A stretch of 38,614 nucleotides of DNA from Candidatus Sigynarchaeota archaeon (GCA_030587525.1 JAUQYW010000009.1:1-38614); one strand, 5' to 3'; shown: positions 15,617 to 23,708, numbered from the stretch's first letter. The notes: a model not told the origin generated them from the letters alone. Numbers and translations: made by a program.

Positions 15617-16900
15617 ATGGCCGCTGGAATCGCAGTCGGAACGTGGGATGATACTGTTGGCCTCAAGATCCACGCGGAATACCCAAGCAACTTTCGGAAG
15701 GAACAAAATATCGATGATTCCAAGCTGCTGAACATCTTCAACGACCGCATCGTCCATGCCATCGCGGGATTTGCTGTTTTTGACGAATCTGCATACCAGA
15801 TCGCGACGTATTACACGCCGCTTATGAAGGAAGAGTACGAGGACGACGAGAAACTGGAACATGGCATTGTTTTCTTGTTCTTTGAAAAGGATAAAAAAAT
15901 CGACTCGATCAAGGAACAATTCATCGAGTTTTCCATTTTTATCCTCAAGCTCATCAACAACAACGATTTCCCAGAATTGTTTTTCAACATCATCGACAAT
16001 TTCTCGTTTCTCGAGCCCATTTCCGATGAGCAGCGAATTGCCGCCTTGTACAACAACGAGGTGCGGGAGCAGATCCTGAGCAAACTGGCCGAGCGGCCGT
16101 GGTCCAGGAACGAGCTGGAAAACTGGCTGCGCGAGGAATACAACGTCGCGGCCACGGACTTGCAGGGGTTACTCGTGCCTTTTTTCAAGACGGGCATCAT
16201 CAAGCAGTCCTACGAGGCGGTGAAGGGCAGGAGAAAGGAACTCTACTATTTCTTGATCAAGGACGTGTACCTCTTCAGGATCCCGCCGAAGAAAATCATC
16301 GATGCGTTCAAGAAAGGCAAGGTTGAAATGCTTGATGGCATCGAAACCAGTTATTATGATGAAGTCAAGGAGTATTTCGAGGACTATGAACTCACGCCGA
16401 CCGAGATCAACAAGCTGGGCGTTTTACTTGCCATCCCCAACATTTACAAGATTGTCGTGATGCTCCGCGACGAAATCTTCGAGATGGACGAGCTGCGCAT
16501 CGATTTCCTTGAAAAATACAATTACATGCCGTCGAACTTCAATTACTTGTTGAAACTCCTTGAGAAAAACGACATCATCAAGATCTACAAGAAGAATACC
16601 AAGAAAATCATCGTTTTGAAATCTGACATCCAGTTCCAGTTTTTTTTCCCCGAATATCTCGTGGATAATATCCGGAAAGCCTGGCGCGAGAACATCATCG
16701 ATAGAAACATTTCCTTGAAACATCTCACGCTGCTCAGGGATGAATACCTCGAAAATTTTATGAAGTTCAACGGCGGGCCGAAAGACCGCGCGCGGGCGGC
16801 GCTTGGTGCAGCCTTGGCGGGAACCGACGAGGACGGCATACCAGGCGGCCGCGTGAACGTGCTAAGACGGATGGAAATGCTGCTCCGGTTACAGTCGTAA
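15617..16900 (+). CDS. Longin-like N-terminal region with winged-helix repeats, unknown function
   Basis: A 427-aa protein with a strong ribosome binding site (GGAGGATGACAT-ATG). Residues 1-130 show a strand/helix pattern like longin or roadblock domains (AGIAVGTWDDTVGLKIHAEYP, HGIVFLFFEKDKK, then a long helix). About residues 140-215 look like a winged helix (RIAALYNNEVREQILSKLAE, a recognition-like helix, then a strand pair). A second helical winged-helix-like unit spans about 250-345. A charged C-terminal tail follows. There are no membrane segments. It could be a cytoskeletal or trafficking regulator or a transcription-related protein. It stands alone on the plus strand. Confidence 0.75.
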   Translation: MAAGIAVGTWDDTVGLKIHAEYPSNFRKEQNIDDSKLLNIFNDRIVHAIAGFAVFDESAYQIATYYTPLMKEEYEDDEKLEHGIVFLFFEKDKKIDSIKEQFIEFSIFILKLINNNDFPELFFNIIDNFSFLEPISDEQRIAALYNNEVREQILSKLAERPWSRNELENWLREEYNVAATDLQGLLVPFFKTGIIKQSYEAVKGRRKELYYFLIKDVYLFRIPPKKIIDAFKKGKVEMLDGIETSYYDEVKEYFEDYELTPTEINKLGVLLAIPNIYKIVVMLRDEIFEMDELRIDFLEKYNYMPSNFNYLLKLLEKNDIIKIYKKNTKKIIVLKSDIQFQFFFPEYLVDNIRKAWRENIIDRNISLKHLTLLRDEYLENFMKFNGGPKDRARAALGAALAGTDEDGIPGGRVNVLRRMEMLLRLQS

Positions 16901-17063
16901 CTACTCGTTAAAAAGTTGGTCGAACTTGGACATCACGCGAGTCGTAGAACACGATTCTTCTGGTTTTTAACCGTTCGTGGAATTACATGACCAACCGAAG
17001 GATCCATAGTCAGGTAACACACGCAGCACCTAGCGAGCTATAGTTAGAGTGCTGAACCAGAAT

Positions 17064-17579
17064 TCACTTGCTCTTTTTCACGATCGCTTTCGCGAAGGGA
17101 ACCAGGCCACCAACCTTGATCAGTTCCTGGAGGAATGCCGGCATATGCTGTATCGCGTGCTTTTTTCCCGTCGTCGTGTTCTCCACGGTACCCTGGTCAG
17201 CGTGGATCCGTAACACGTCGCCATTCTTGACAGCCTTGAAGAACTCGGGATCCTTGCATTCGAAAATGGGCAAGCCCGTGTTGATGGCGTTGCGGAAAAA
17301 TATCCGGGCAAATGATGGTGCAATGATCGCCTTGATCCCCGCGTGCTTGATGGCGATGGGCGCGTGCTCCCTGCTCGATCCGCAACCCATGTTCGACCCG
17401 GTCACCAGGATATCGGCACCGATCGCTTTCTTGCGTGTCAAGAACTCCTTGTCGAGATCCTCCATGCAATGGCTGGCGAGCTGGTCGGGATCGCTGGTGT
17501 TCAAGTACCTTGCCGGGATGATTTCATCCGTGTTGATGTTGTCTTGCAAGTACGAGATGGCTTTCCCCTCGATGATCAT
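17064..17579 (-). CDS. leuD: 3-isopropylmalate/homoaconitate dehydratase small subunit
   Basis: A 171-aa swivel-domain subunit. The open frame reaches further upstream inside leuC, but the ATG at 17579 overlaps the leuC stop as ATGA and begins with the family motif MIIEGKAISYLQDNINTDEI. GSNMGCGSSREHAP is the conserved substrate/phosphate loop. Together with LeuC it isomerises 2-isopropylmalate (leucine pathway) or hydrates homoaconitate (lysine pathway). The specificity loop reads ARYLNT. As I recall, YLRT-like loops mark homoaconitases and more hydrophobic ones the leucine enzymes in methanogens, so homoaconitate use is possible. Coupled translation with leuC is evident. Confidence 0.92.
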   Translation of the reverse strand: MIIEGKAISYLQDNINTDEIIPARYLNTSDPDQLASHCMEDLDKEFLTRKKAIGADILVTGSNMGCGSSREHAPIAIKHAGIKAIIAPSFARIFFRNAINTGLPIFECKDPEFFKAVKNGDVLRIHADQGTVENTTTGKKHAIQHMPAFLQELIKVGGLVPFAKAIVKKSK

Positions 17580-18868
17580 TTCTTGGACCTCCTGGGTGTT
17601 GATTCTAGATCGGCAGGCGAGCAGATGAAACCCTTCACGGCGGTGGCCGCGGCGACCGCGGGACTTGCCAGGTAGATTTCCGACGACGTGTCGCCCATGC
17701 GGCCGATGAAATTCCGGTTCGTCGTCGACACCGCCTTCTCGCCCTTGGCTAGGATGCCGCAATGACCACCAAGACAAGGACCGCACGTGGGCGTGCTCAC
17801 GGCGCAGTTTGCCTTGATGAAAATCTCGACGAGCCCTTCCTTCATCGCGTCGAGATAAATTTGCTGCGTGCCAGGAAACACGATGCAGCGGACATCCCTG
17901 GATACTTCCTTGCCTTTCAAGATCTTGGCCGCAACGCGCAAGTCCTCGATGCGTCCATTCGTACAGCTCCCGATCACGACCTGATCGACCGGGATGCGGG
18001 CGTTGGTTACCTCGCTGATCGGCTTCGCGCTGGAGGGGAGGTGCGGGAACGAGACCTGGGGCTCCAGCTGGTTGCAGTCGATCTCGATCGTGTCGCAGTA
18101 TTGCGCCCCGGGATCGCTGCGATGCACTTTATATTCCCTCTTGACGCGATCTTTCACATAATCGATGGTTTTTTGATCCGGATTGACGATGCCTGCTTTG
18201 CCCCCCGCTTCGATGGCCATGTTGCACATGGTGAATCGCCCGGCCATATCAAGCTCGTCGATGGCAGGCCCCGTGAATTCCATGGCCTTGTAATTGGCCC
18301 CCTCGACGCCTATCTTGCCGATCGTGTACAAGATCAAGTCCTTGCCCGATACCCATTCACGCAGCTTGCCCGAATACACGAACTTGATGGACTCGGGCAC
18401 CTTGAACCAAGCCTTGCCCAGCGCGAACGCCACGCCCAGATCAGAACTGCCCATGCCTGTAGCAAATGCCCCGAGCGCGCCGTAGGTGCAAGTGTGCGAA
18501 TCTGCCCCGATCACGAGGTCACCTGGCGCGACGATGCCTTGCTCCGGTAGCAAGCAATGCTCGATTCCGACGCGGCCAGTGTCGTAGAAATAGTCGATCT
18601 GGTGCTTCCGCGCAAATTCCCGGACGAGCTTGCACTGCTCAGCACTACTAATGTCCTTGTTCGGCGTGAAATGGTCGAGAATCAACGCGATGCGCTTCTT
18701 GTCAAAAACTTTGTCCGAGACCTGGTTGAACGTCTTGATCGCCAGCGGTGCCGTGATGTCGTTGGCCAGTGCCATGTCGACGCTCGCAAGCACGAATTCA
18801 CCAGGGCTGATCGATGGTTTAGCGCATTTTTCTGCGAAGATCTTCTCGGTTATCGTCATGCCGCCCAT
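17576..18868 (-). CDS. leuC: 3-isopropylmalate/homoaconitate dehydratase large subunit
   Basis: This 430-aa aconitase-family protein carries the three 4Fe-4S ligands in VIGSCTNGR and in STPTCGPCLGGHCG, plus GADSHTCTYGALGAF near the N-terminus. The start is supported by GGTGATC, a near-perfect match to the archaeal anti-Shine-Dalgarno partner, five bases before the ATG; a second ATG lies three codons on. It overlaps the small subunit gene by four bases. The pair converts 2-isopropylmalate to the 3-isomer or acts on homocitrate-derived intermediates. No other leucine or lysine pathway genes are in view, so the substrate is undecided. Confidence 0.93.
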   Translation of the reverse strand: MGGMTITEKIFAEKCAKPSISPGEFVLASVDMALANDITAPLAIKTFNQVSDKVFDKKRIALILDHFTPNKDISSAEQCKLVREFARKHQIDYFYDTGRVGIEHCLLPEQGIVAPGDLVIGADSHTCTYGALGAFATGMGSSDLGVAFALGKAWFKVPESIKFVYSGKLREWVSGKDLILYTIGKIGVEGANYKAMEFTGPAIDELDMAGRFTMCNMAIEAGGKAGIVNPDQKTIDYVKDRVKREYKVHRSDPGAQYCDTIEIDCNQLEPQVSFPHLPSSAKPISEVTNARIPVDQVVIGSCTNGRIEDLRVAAKILKGKEVSRDVRCIVFPGTQQIYLDAMKEGLVEIFIKANCAVSTPTCGPCLGGHCGILAKGEKAVSTTNRNFIGRMGDTSSEIYLASPAVAAATAVKGFICSPADLESTPRRSKK

Positions 18869-18997
18869 GGATTGATCACCAGTAAACGAGGGATTAAATG
18901 AAAGACCCGTTCTTTAACCTTGACCATACTTGACCGGCTCTCGTCGATCGATGATATTTAATACATACTCGCATTACGAGCAAAAAAGCAAGATGAA

Positions 18998-19771
18998 TTA
19001 ATCTTCTGTCTCGAAATCCTCGCCGCCGGCGAAGGTACGCTGCAATTCTGCATAGAGATTATCGAGCCCGAGCACCGCTTTTGATGAAACAGGGATCAGC
19101 GACGAGATGTTACCCATCTCGTTTAACACGCGGGCCATGTTCAGCGTCTTCTCGCGTTCCATGCCCTCCGTTTTTTCTTCGATGGCCTCGCTGAGTTTAT
19201 AGAAATCTTCTGACCACTCGACGATTTCATCGACTTTCGGTTCCGTGAGCATATCCGATTTGGCAAGCAAGTTGAAGTGCGGGAGGAAAAATCGATATTC
19301 CACCGCGCTCGATAGCAAGAGCGTGCTGATGAAGCCGGTCGGCTCGCTGGCAAGGACTGGATCGAACAGGAAGCAAATGGCACTTTTTTTTCCGCCAAGG
19401 CCCTTGGCGATCCGGGGGCCAGCGACCCGGAACGAGAACAGCTCGATCTGCCCGGGGGTATCGACGAACACGTAATCCGCCCTCGTGTCGCGAATCTCGT
19501 CACGGATCTCGTTCAAATGGGTCACGATCATATCGGTGGCTGCGACTAGCGCGCCGTTCGGGCCGAGATTGTAATCGGCCATTATCTTGTCATAATCGAC
19601 ATAATCCCGCACGTCCACGTCTGGATCATACGGCAGCCAGCGAACGCCGGGATCGAGGTTCACGCACGCGACGCTGATTTCCTTGCTCGCGTTCTGGATC
19701 CAATCGGCGAGCGCGTGCGTCAAGGTTGTCTTCCCCGAACCAGCGGGCCCGATGAAAAACGTGAAATACAT
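18998..19771 (-). CDS. GPN-loop GTPase
   Basis: A 257-aa homodimeric-type GTPase of the GPN (XAB1/Npa3) family, universal in archaea and eukaryotes. It shows a P-loop GPAGSGKTT (8-16), the namesake Gly-Pro-Asn insertion (70-72, NLGPNGAL), DTPGQIELF (104-112) as switch II, and NLLAKSD (167-173) as the guanine motif. Eukaryotic relatives help assemble and import RNA polymerase II; the archaeal role is less clear. The acidic tail is short. It stands alone between leuC and the small accessory island. Confidence 0.94.
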   Translation of the reverse strand: MYFTFFIGPAGSGKTTLTHALADWIQNASKEISVACVNLDPGVRWLPYDPDVDVRDYVDYDKIMADYNLGPNGALVAATDMIVTHLNEIRDEIRDTRADYVFVDTPGQIELFSFRVAGPRIAKGLGGKKSAICFLFDPVLASEPTGFISTLLLSSAVEYRFFLPHFNLLAKSDMLTEPKVDEIVEWSEDFYKLSEAIEEKTEGMEREKTLNMARVLNEMGNISSLIPVSSKAVLGLDNLYAELQRTFAGGEDFETED

Positions 19772-19805
19772 GCTCTATCTCTCGTATGTTTTTGAAGCAA
19801 ATTTT

Positions 19806-20165
19806 TTAATCGTAATATATAAAAAAGATGGGTTCCACACCGAGCACCTCGGACAAGGCGCGGCGTATTGGTATCCAGGAGGGATGGTTGTTCGCAATTC
19901 TGTCGATATTGTATATGTCATCTTCGAATAGTTTATAACGACTACGCGCAATCGTGAGGGAGTACGGGAAGAAGGGTCCTGTGTTCATGCTTATAAATCC
20001 GTCCATCACAATGTTCCTCTTCTTCTCTATGGTGATGTGGGGCTTCACCACAATGCCGAACTGGATAATTAACTCGTATTTATTGAATACAAGAAACTCG
20101 GGATTATAGATCCACCTTCCTTCTCCCTCCCTCATCTCTCTCCACCCGGGTGGAGAGAGAGACAT
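19806..20165 (-). CDS. Orphan protein of unknown function with palindrome at its start
   Basis: The frame is open from an ATG at 20228, but a TATA-like run at 20241-20250 would place transcription start near or past that codon. Internal ATGs at 20165 and 20135 each follow a CCCGGGTGGAG motif, so one of them is more likely (119 or 109 aa). The protein has a strand-rich start (FLVFNKYELIIQFGIVVKPHI) and helical end (IPIRRALSEVLG). I recognise no family. It uses more ATA and TAT codons than its neighbours, which with the adjacent orphan and tRNA suggests an acquired island. A toxin-antitoxin role with the upstream gene is conceivable but unsupported. Confidence 0.5.
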   Translation of the reverse strand: MSLSPPGWREMREGEGRWIYNPEFLVFNKYELIIQFGIVVKPHITIEKKRNIVMDGFISMNTGPFFPYSLTIARSRYKLFEDDIYNIDRIANNHPSWIPIRRALSEVLGVEPIFFIYYD

Positions 20166-20176
20166 CTCCACCCGGG
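20135..20176. repeat. 26-base perfect palindrome plus repeated half
   Basis: Positions 20135-20160 form a perfect inverted repeat without a spacer, with half TCTCTCTCCACCC and centre CCCGGG. A copy of the central part, TCTCCACCCGGG, follows at 20165-20176. On the minus strand this makes two consecutive CCCGGGTGGAG motifs, each leading into an ATG (20165 and 20135). It may be an operator, or an RNA hairpin hiding a ribosome binding site. Confidence 0.8.
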
Positions 20177-20240
20177 AATGATGTCCCGTACCTAAAGAGG
20201 GTTGTAGCGAAATAAACTCTTTTGTCATGTAATTTTACTC

Positions 20241-20250
20241 TATATATATA
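20241..20250 (-). promoter_or_regulatory. TATA-box-like element
   Basis: TATATATATA lies 76-85 bases before the ATG at 20165. Archaeal initiation about 25 bases downstream would fall near 20220, inside the longest possible frame, which argues for an internal translation start. Confidence 0.45.
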
Positions 20251-20303
20251 ACAAAGAGGAAATACGAAAATCAAGAGAAAGGTCTTGAATCAAAAAAAAA
20301 CAT

Positions 20304-20612
20304 CTATCCTATTGAAAAACTAACCGGGCGGCCGGTTTTGCCAGCATAACGCAGACATTTCTTAATAAAATCTAATGCCTCGGTAATATACTCACGCGAC
20401 ACCTCCTCCTTGAATTTTTCTGGCGGGAAGCGTTTTATAATCTCGTCTCGTATTCGAATCAATTGAGCGAACCACATTTGTCGAAAATCGACGTGATATC
20501 CCCGATCATATAGAAAATCGAAATATCTCCCCTCTGTACTGGCTATGGTTTCTTCCGTTGCCGAATCATATGCTACGATATCGACACCCGTGATATATTC
20601 GCCTCTGATCAT
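20304..20612 (-). CDS. Orphan 102-aa protein, unknown function
   Basis: A predicted soluble, mostly helical protein. It begins MIRGEYITGVDIVAYDS and carries a long amphipathic central helix (MWFAQLIRIRDEIIKRFPPE) and a second near the end (YITEALDFIKKCLRYAG). No family is recognised. An AT-rich element (about 20630-20640) lies 18-28 bases upstream, fitting a leaderless or short-leader transcript. It precedes the other orphan gene by over 100 bases that hold their own TATA-like element, so the two may be separate units. Codon choice is more AT-rich than in the housekeeping genes around it. Confidence 0.55.
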   Translation of the reverse strand: MIRGEYITGVDIVAYDSATEETIASTEGRYFDFLYDRGYHVDFRQMWFAQLIRIRDEIIKRFPPEKFKEEVSREYITEALDFIKKCLRYAGKTGRPVSFSIG

Positions 20613-20662
20613 TTGGTAAAATCCGTGCTTAAAAAATTACGGGCAATGTTTCCACCTAAATC

Positions 20663-20803
20663 CTAAGTAAGATAGTCCTTGTCGAACTTGTCTAGTTCCT
20701 TGCCGGCTTCTCCGGCGGCGCGTGATCGCGCCTTGCGTTTGCGGGTTGTCGACACGCGAATAACCGACTCTCGCTTTCGTGCAGTCGCCTTGATTTTTTG
20801 CAA
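20663..20803 (-). CDS. Very basic small protein, tentative
   Basis: A frame from a TTG at 20803 to a TAG at 20663 encodes 46 residues: a Lys/Arg-rich stretch (KIKATARKRE, TTRKRKARSRAAG) followed by an acidic-amphipathic end (ELDKFDKDYLT). A GTG at 20755 would give 30 residues. No good ribosome binding site is seen. The frame starts nine bases after the tRNA-Arg 3' end. Composition resembles small archaeal ribosomal or nucleic-acid-binding proteins, but it could be chance. Confidence 0.3.
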   Translation of the reverse strand: MQKIKATARKRESVIRVSTTRKRKARSRAAGEAGKELDKFDKDYLT

Positions 20804-20811
20804 AAAAGAAG

Positions 20812-20916
20812 CGGGCGTGGCAGGAGTTGAACCTGCGAAGGCCAGGTCCGCAACCTGGTGCCCTTTATGTCGATGCGAAGGTTTTTCGCATTATATCCAT
20901 GCTAGACGACACGCCC
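20812..20916 (-). tRNA. tRNA-Arg(GCG) with insertion (probable intron) in the D-arm
   Basis: On the minus strand the acceptor GGGCGTG pairs perfectly with CACGCCC. The T-arm is GCAGG-TTCAACT-CCTGC. The anticodon arm CCAGG-TTGCGGA-CCTGG carries anticodon GCG (arginine, CGC/CGU). The variable loop is five bases. The D-arm region, however, is 49 bases instead of about 17. It starts GTCTAGCATGGATA and ends AAGGGC, with about 25-30 extra bases between them holding a seven-base-pair hairpin (ATGCGAA/TTCGCAT). This is best explained by a non-canonical archaeal tRNA intron; I could only draw an imperfect bulge-helix-bulge, so exact splice sites are not given. No CCA is encoded. Confidence 0.85.
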
Positions 20917-21084
20917 GTGAACGCGTGGTCGTGAACCCGTGCCAATTCGTAGCTGCGAGGATGATAGCACGAGATCTAAACCGCTGGTGTATGCACGAAT
21001 AAATGAAACCATGTTTAAAACGGTTTTTAAAATAGTTAGGAAGAACATTATAATAAGTTCAAGTGAGATTGCCGAGGTCATCAA

Positions 21085-21930
21085 ATGACTTGCACGTGGA
21101 TTGATGCAAAGGCCATATGGGAAGCAAAAAACAAGCCATACCTGGATCACTTGTTACATGACTCCTTGGAAAATAGCCCGGTGCTCACGTTTTCCAGATT
21201 TCCCTTCCCGACCAACCAATTCTTTTTTTGGCCCCCGGCATCTGACCTCGCGTATCGTGGGTGGGGGCTTTGGTACGGGTCCCCCGGCACGAAGTCATGG
21301 GTCGTGCTCAGGGGCAACAAGCTCGTGTTCCTCGCGTTTTTCCAAAGCTTGAAGGGGGGCGAGGAAGTGACTTTCGATTACATTCGGGAGGAGGAAACGC
21401 CGCATTTCACGGCATATTTCGGCAAGCAACCGGCGTTGTCGGATTTTTATTATGAAATGACGCCCGATATCTGCCCAAGAGGCGACACGCCACCGCTGGA
21501 ATGGCTGCATAGCCTTGGCCTCGCAGTTCATGACTTTCCACCGCCCAGCATTGATGCTTTGCTTTCGCTGTATAAGTATCAACGGGATGATATCGCACGA
21601 CCGACGCTCCAAGCAGTCAAGGGCTTGTACGTGACGCGGGACGATCGCATCATTGCCGCGATGTACGATAACTTGTCCATCGTCCCTCGAGCTCTCGATG
21701 CTGCATGCATTAGTGGCGTCCTGGTTGCTGATACTGAGAGAAACAAGGGTATTTGCAACGCCTTGACCCGGTTATTTCTCGAAAGGCTCTTCCAGTTGGG
21801 CAATAAAAAGGTCGGGCTGTTTGTCTCCGCGAACAACCACGCGGCCATCAAGTGCTATGAAAACGCGGGCCTTGTTCAAAAGAAGAAGTATTACCGGTTA
21901 GAACTTGATCCCAGGAAATCATCCAGCTGA
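21085..21930 (+). CDS. GNAT-family N-acetyltransferase
   Basis: A 281-aa protein whose last ~100 residues are a GNAT domain. A strand ISGVLVADTERNKGI contains the acetyl-CoA loop (R-x-K-G-I, a variant of R-x-x-G-x-G/A), followed by a long helix, then GLFVSANNHAAIKCYENAGL. The first ~170 residues are a separate domain rich in aromatic residues. Substrate unknown. GAGGT lies seven bases before the ATG. Its last 40 bases overlap, antisense, the end of the HAD gene. Confidence 0.85.
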   Translation: MTCTWIDAKAIWEAKNKPYLDHLLHDSLENSPVLTFSRFPFPTNQFFFWPPASDLAYRGWGLWYGSPGTKSWVVLRGNKLVFLAFFQSLKGGEEVTFDYIREEETPHFTAYFGKQPALSDFYYEMTPDICPRGDTPPLEWLHSLGLAVHDFPPPSIDALLSLYKYQRDDIARPTLQAVKGLYVTRDDRIIAAMYDNLSIVPRALDAACISGVLVADTERNKGICNALTRLFLERLFQLGNKKVGLFVSANNHAAIKCYENAGLVQKKKYYRLELDPRKSSS

Positions 21931-22397
21931 GCAACGGGCGCACCGTGCATGTATTTCTGCTGGAACTCGAGCCAATCATCCGGCTGCCGCACCTTGAAGA
22001 CTTCCACGCCGATTTTCTGCAAACAAGCCAGGATGTCCTCGCTGTCGTCCACGACAACCGGAACAAAACCTGGGTTCTGCCGCCGGAGCTCGTCGACTTC
22101 CATTTGCTTGAACGCGAGATAGGACTTCCACGTCCACGGGCCGTGCCGCGGCTGGAAAAAGACGATCGATTCAGGATCGGGAAACCCGTGCTCGTGCAGC
22201 CAGTTCGCCGTGACAATTTTCAAGTCTTTCTCGGATCGCCCCGTGAGGTACACGATTTTCGATCCCGATTGCTTGAATTTTTCCAGGATTTCCCTGGCGT
22301 TTTCCATGGGCGGGATCGTCGGCACCTTGGTGATGTCGAATTTCTGTCCCATCAGGTTGATGGTGCCGTCGACGTCGATGATGAGCAAATACTTCAT
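21891..22397 (-). CDS. HAD-superfamily hydrolase
   Basis: A 168-aa protein from the ATG at 22397 (GTG codons at 22412 and 22406 are alternatives; the latter has GGAG five bases upstream). HAD motif I is IIDVDGTIN, with the nucleophile and acid/base aspartates. Motif II is YLTGRSE, and motif IV is VVVDDSEDI. There is no sizeable cap domain, so large or macromolecular substrates such as nucleic acid 5' or 3' phosphates are possible; the TGR motif occurs in polynucleotide-kinase-phosphatase relatives. It converges with the GNAT gene with a 40-base overlap. Confidence 0.87.
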   Translation of the reverse strand: MKYLLIIDVDGTINLMGQKFDITKVPTIPPMENAREILEKFKQSGSKIVYLTGRSEKDLKIVTANWLHEHGFPDPESIVFFQPRHGPWTWKSYLAFKQMEVDELRRQNPGFVPVVVDDSEDILACLQKIGVEVFKVRQPDDWLEFQQKYMHGAPVAQLDDFLGSSSNR

Positions 22398-22483
22398 GCT
22401 TGACACGAGCACTCCTTTTCGAGAAAATAATGAAATGAAGCGTTAAAAACATGGAGCTTTTAACAACACGGTATTAGGCACAA

Positions 22484-23686
22484 TCACGCGTAGGTGAACG
22501 TGCCTGCTTGAGTCTTGATCACCACGGCATTCCCCGAGCTGCCAGGATTCCTCTCCACGTGGCCGATGACCTTGGCCTCGATCCCGAAGTGCTTGGCGGT
22601 GTTGATGGCTTCCTCGGCATAATCCTTGGTACACACGAGCTCAAGCCGGTGCCCCATATTGAACACGCGGTACATCTCCTCCCAGGAGACGTTTCCTTCT
22701 TGCTGGATGAGCTCGAAGATTTCCGGCACGGGAAACAAGTCATCCTTCACGTACCGAACACCGGAACCGAATTTCATGCATTTCGTCTGGCCGCCACCCG
22801 TGTCGTGGATGATGGCATGGATCCGCTCCTTCAAGTCCTTGGGCGACCCGAACGACGTAAACAGCGCGTGGAGCACGGGCAAGTAGGTCCTGGTCGGCGA
22901 GAGCAAGGCCGTCCCGATGGTTGTTGAACCGCCGGGCAGCTTGTCCTGGAGATGGAACTTGCCAAGATATGCATCCTTGACCGAGGGATCCACGATCTCG
23001 GGATATTTCACCGCGTAATCGTGCGCAAGGATCGCGTGGCGGGCCATCGTGATGCCATTGGAACCGATGCTGCTATTTGGCGCGGTCTCATACGTTGCTT
23101 TTCCAGTGTTCGACAACCCGACGATGCAGTCGCCAGGAACCGCGTTCACCGTCTCGATGATCGATGCGCGATGTCCCCTGGCCATGACCGTGCATTCGGC
23201 AGTGACCGTGCGTATCAAGTCACCGACGTCCGCCGTTTCTCCCCCGCACAAGTGCAGGGCGATCCCGAACGGTGCCATGACATCCACGACGTCCTGGTAT
23301 CCCGCGATGATCTCCTTGATGACGTCCCCAGTTATCAAGAACTTGTTGCGCTCGATCGTGTTGGAGATCACGAAGCCAGATGCCAAGCCGGCGCACGCGA
23401 TGTCGTCGATGTTCATAACGAGGGCGTCCTGGGCGATCCCGCGGAACACCCGGGCATCGCCGGTCTCGCGCCAGTGCAGGTAAGCGATGATAGTCTTCGT
23501 GCCCGCGCTGTCTGCATGGAAGATGAGGCATTTTTCTCCATCGCCTGTCAAGACATCGGGAATGACCTTGCAAAATGCTGACGGGAACAAGCCCTTGTCG
23601 ACGTCCTTGATGGCCTTGTGAACGTCTTCCTTCTGCGACGACACGCCGAGATTGTCGTAGGTAAGCGGGAGTTTTTTCTTGCCCAT
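22484..23686 (-). CDS. purM: Phosphoribosylformylglycinamidine cyclo-ligase (AIR synthase)
   Basis: A 400-aa PurM-superfamily enzyme that closes the imidazole ring in purine synthesis using ATP. Features include DALVMNIDDIACAG with the metal/ATP-binding aspartates, GGETADVGD, a glycine-rich segment LPGGSTTIGTALLSPTRTYLP, and HDTGGGQTKCMKFG near the active site. The length and order match the long ~390-residue PurM form rather than the ~345-residue E. coli type. AGGATC precedes the ATG. It follows purB with 22 bases between, so the two form a purine operon. Confidence 0.9.
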   Translation of the reverse strand: MGKKKLPLTYDNLGVSSQKEDVHKAIKDVDKGLFPSAFCKVIPDVLTGDGEKCLIFHADSAGTKTIIAYLHWRETGDARVFRGIAQDALVMNIDDIACAGLASGFVISNTIERNKFLITGDVIKEIIAGYQDVVDVMAPFGIALHLCGGETADVGDLIRTVTAECTVMARGHRASIIETVNAVPGDCIVGLSNTGKATYETAPNSSIGSNGITMARHAILAHDYAVKYPEIVDPSVKDAYLGKFHLQDKLPGGSTTIGTALLSPTRTYLPVLHALFTSFGSPKDLKERIHAIIHDTGGGQTKCMKFGSGVRYVKDDLFPVPEIFELIQQEGNVSWEEMYRVFNMGHRLELVCTKDYAEEAINTAKHFGIEAKVIGHVERNPGSSGNAVVIKTQAGTFTYA

Positions 23687-23708
23687 AGCCAGATCCTCTC
23701 GATATTGA

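Noticed and set aside
17762..18550. Plus-strand frame of 262 codons opposite leuC
   Set aside because: Shadow of leuC, whose cluster cysteines and overlap with leuD leave no doubt about the coding strand.
19806..20612. Toxin-antitoxin module made of the two orphan genes
   Set aside because: Neither protein matches a toxin or antitoxin family I know, and a TATA-like element between them suggests separate transcription. Kept only as a possibility.
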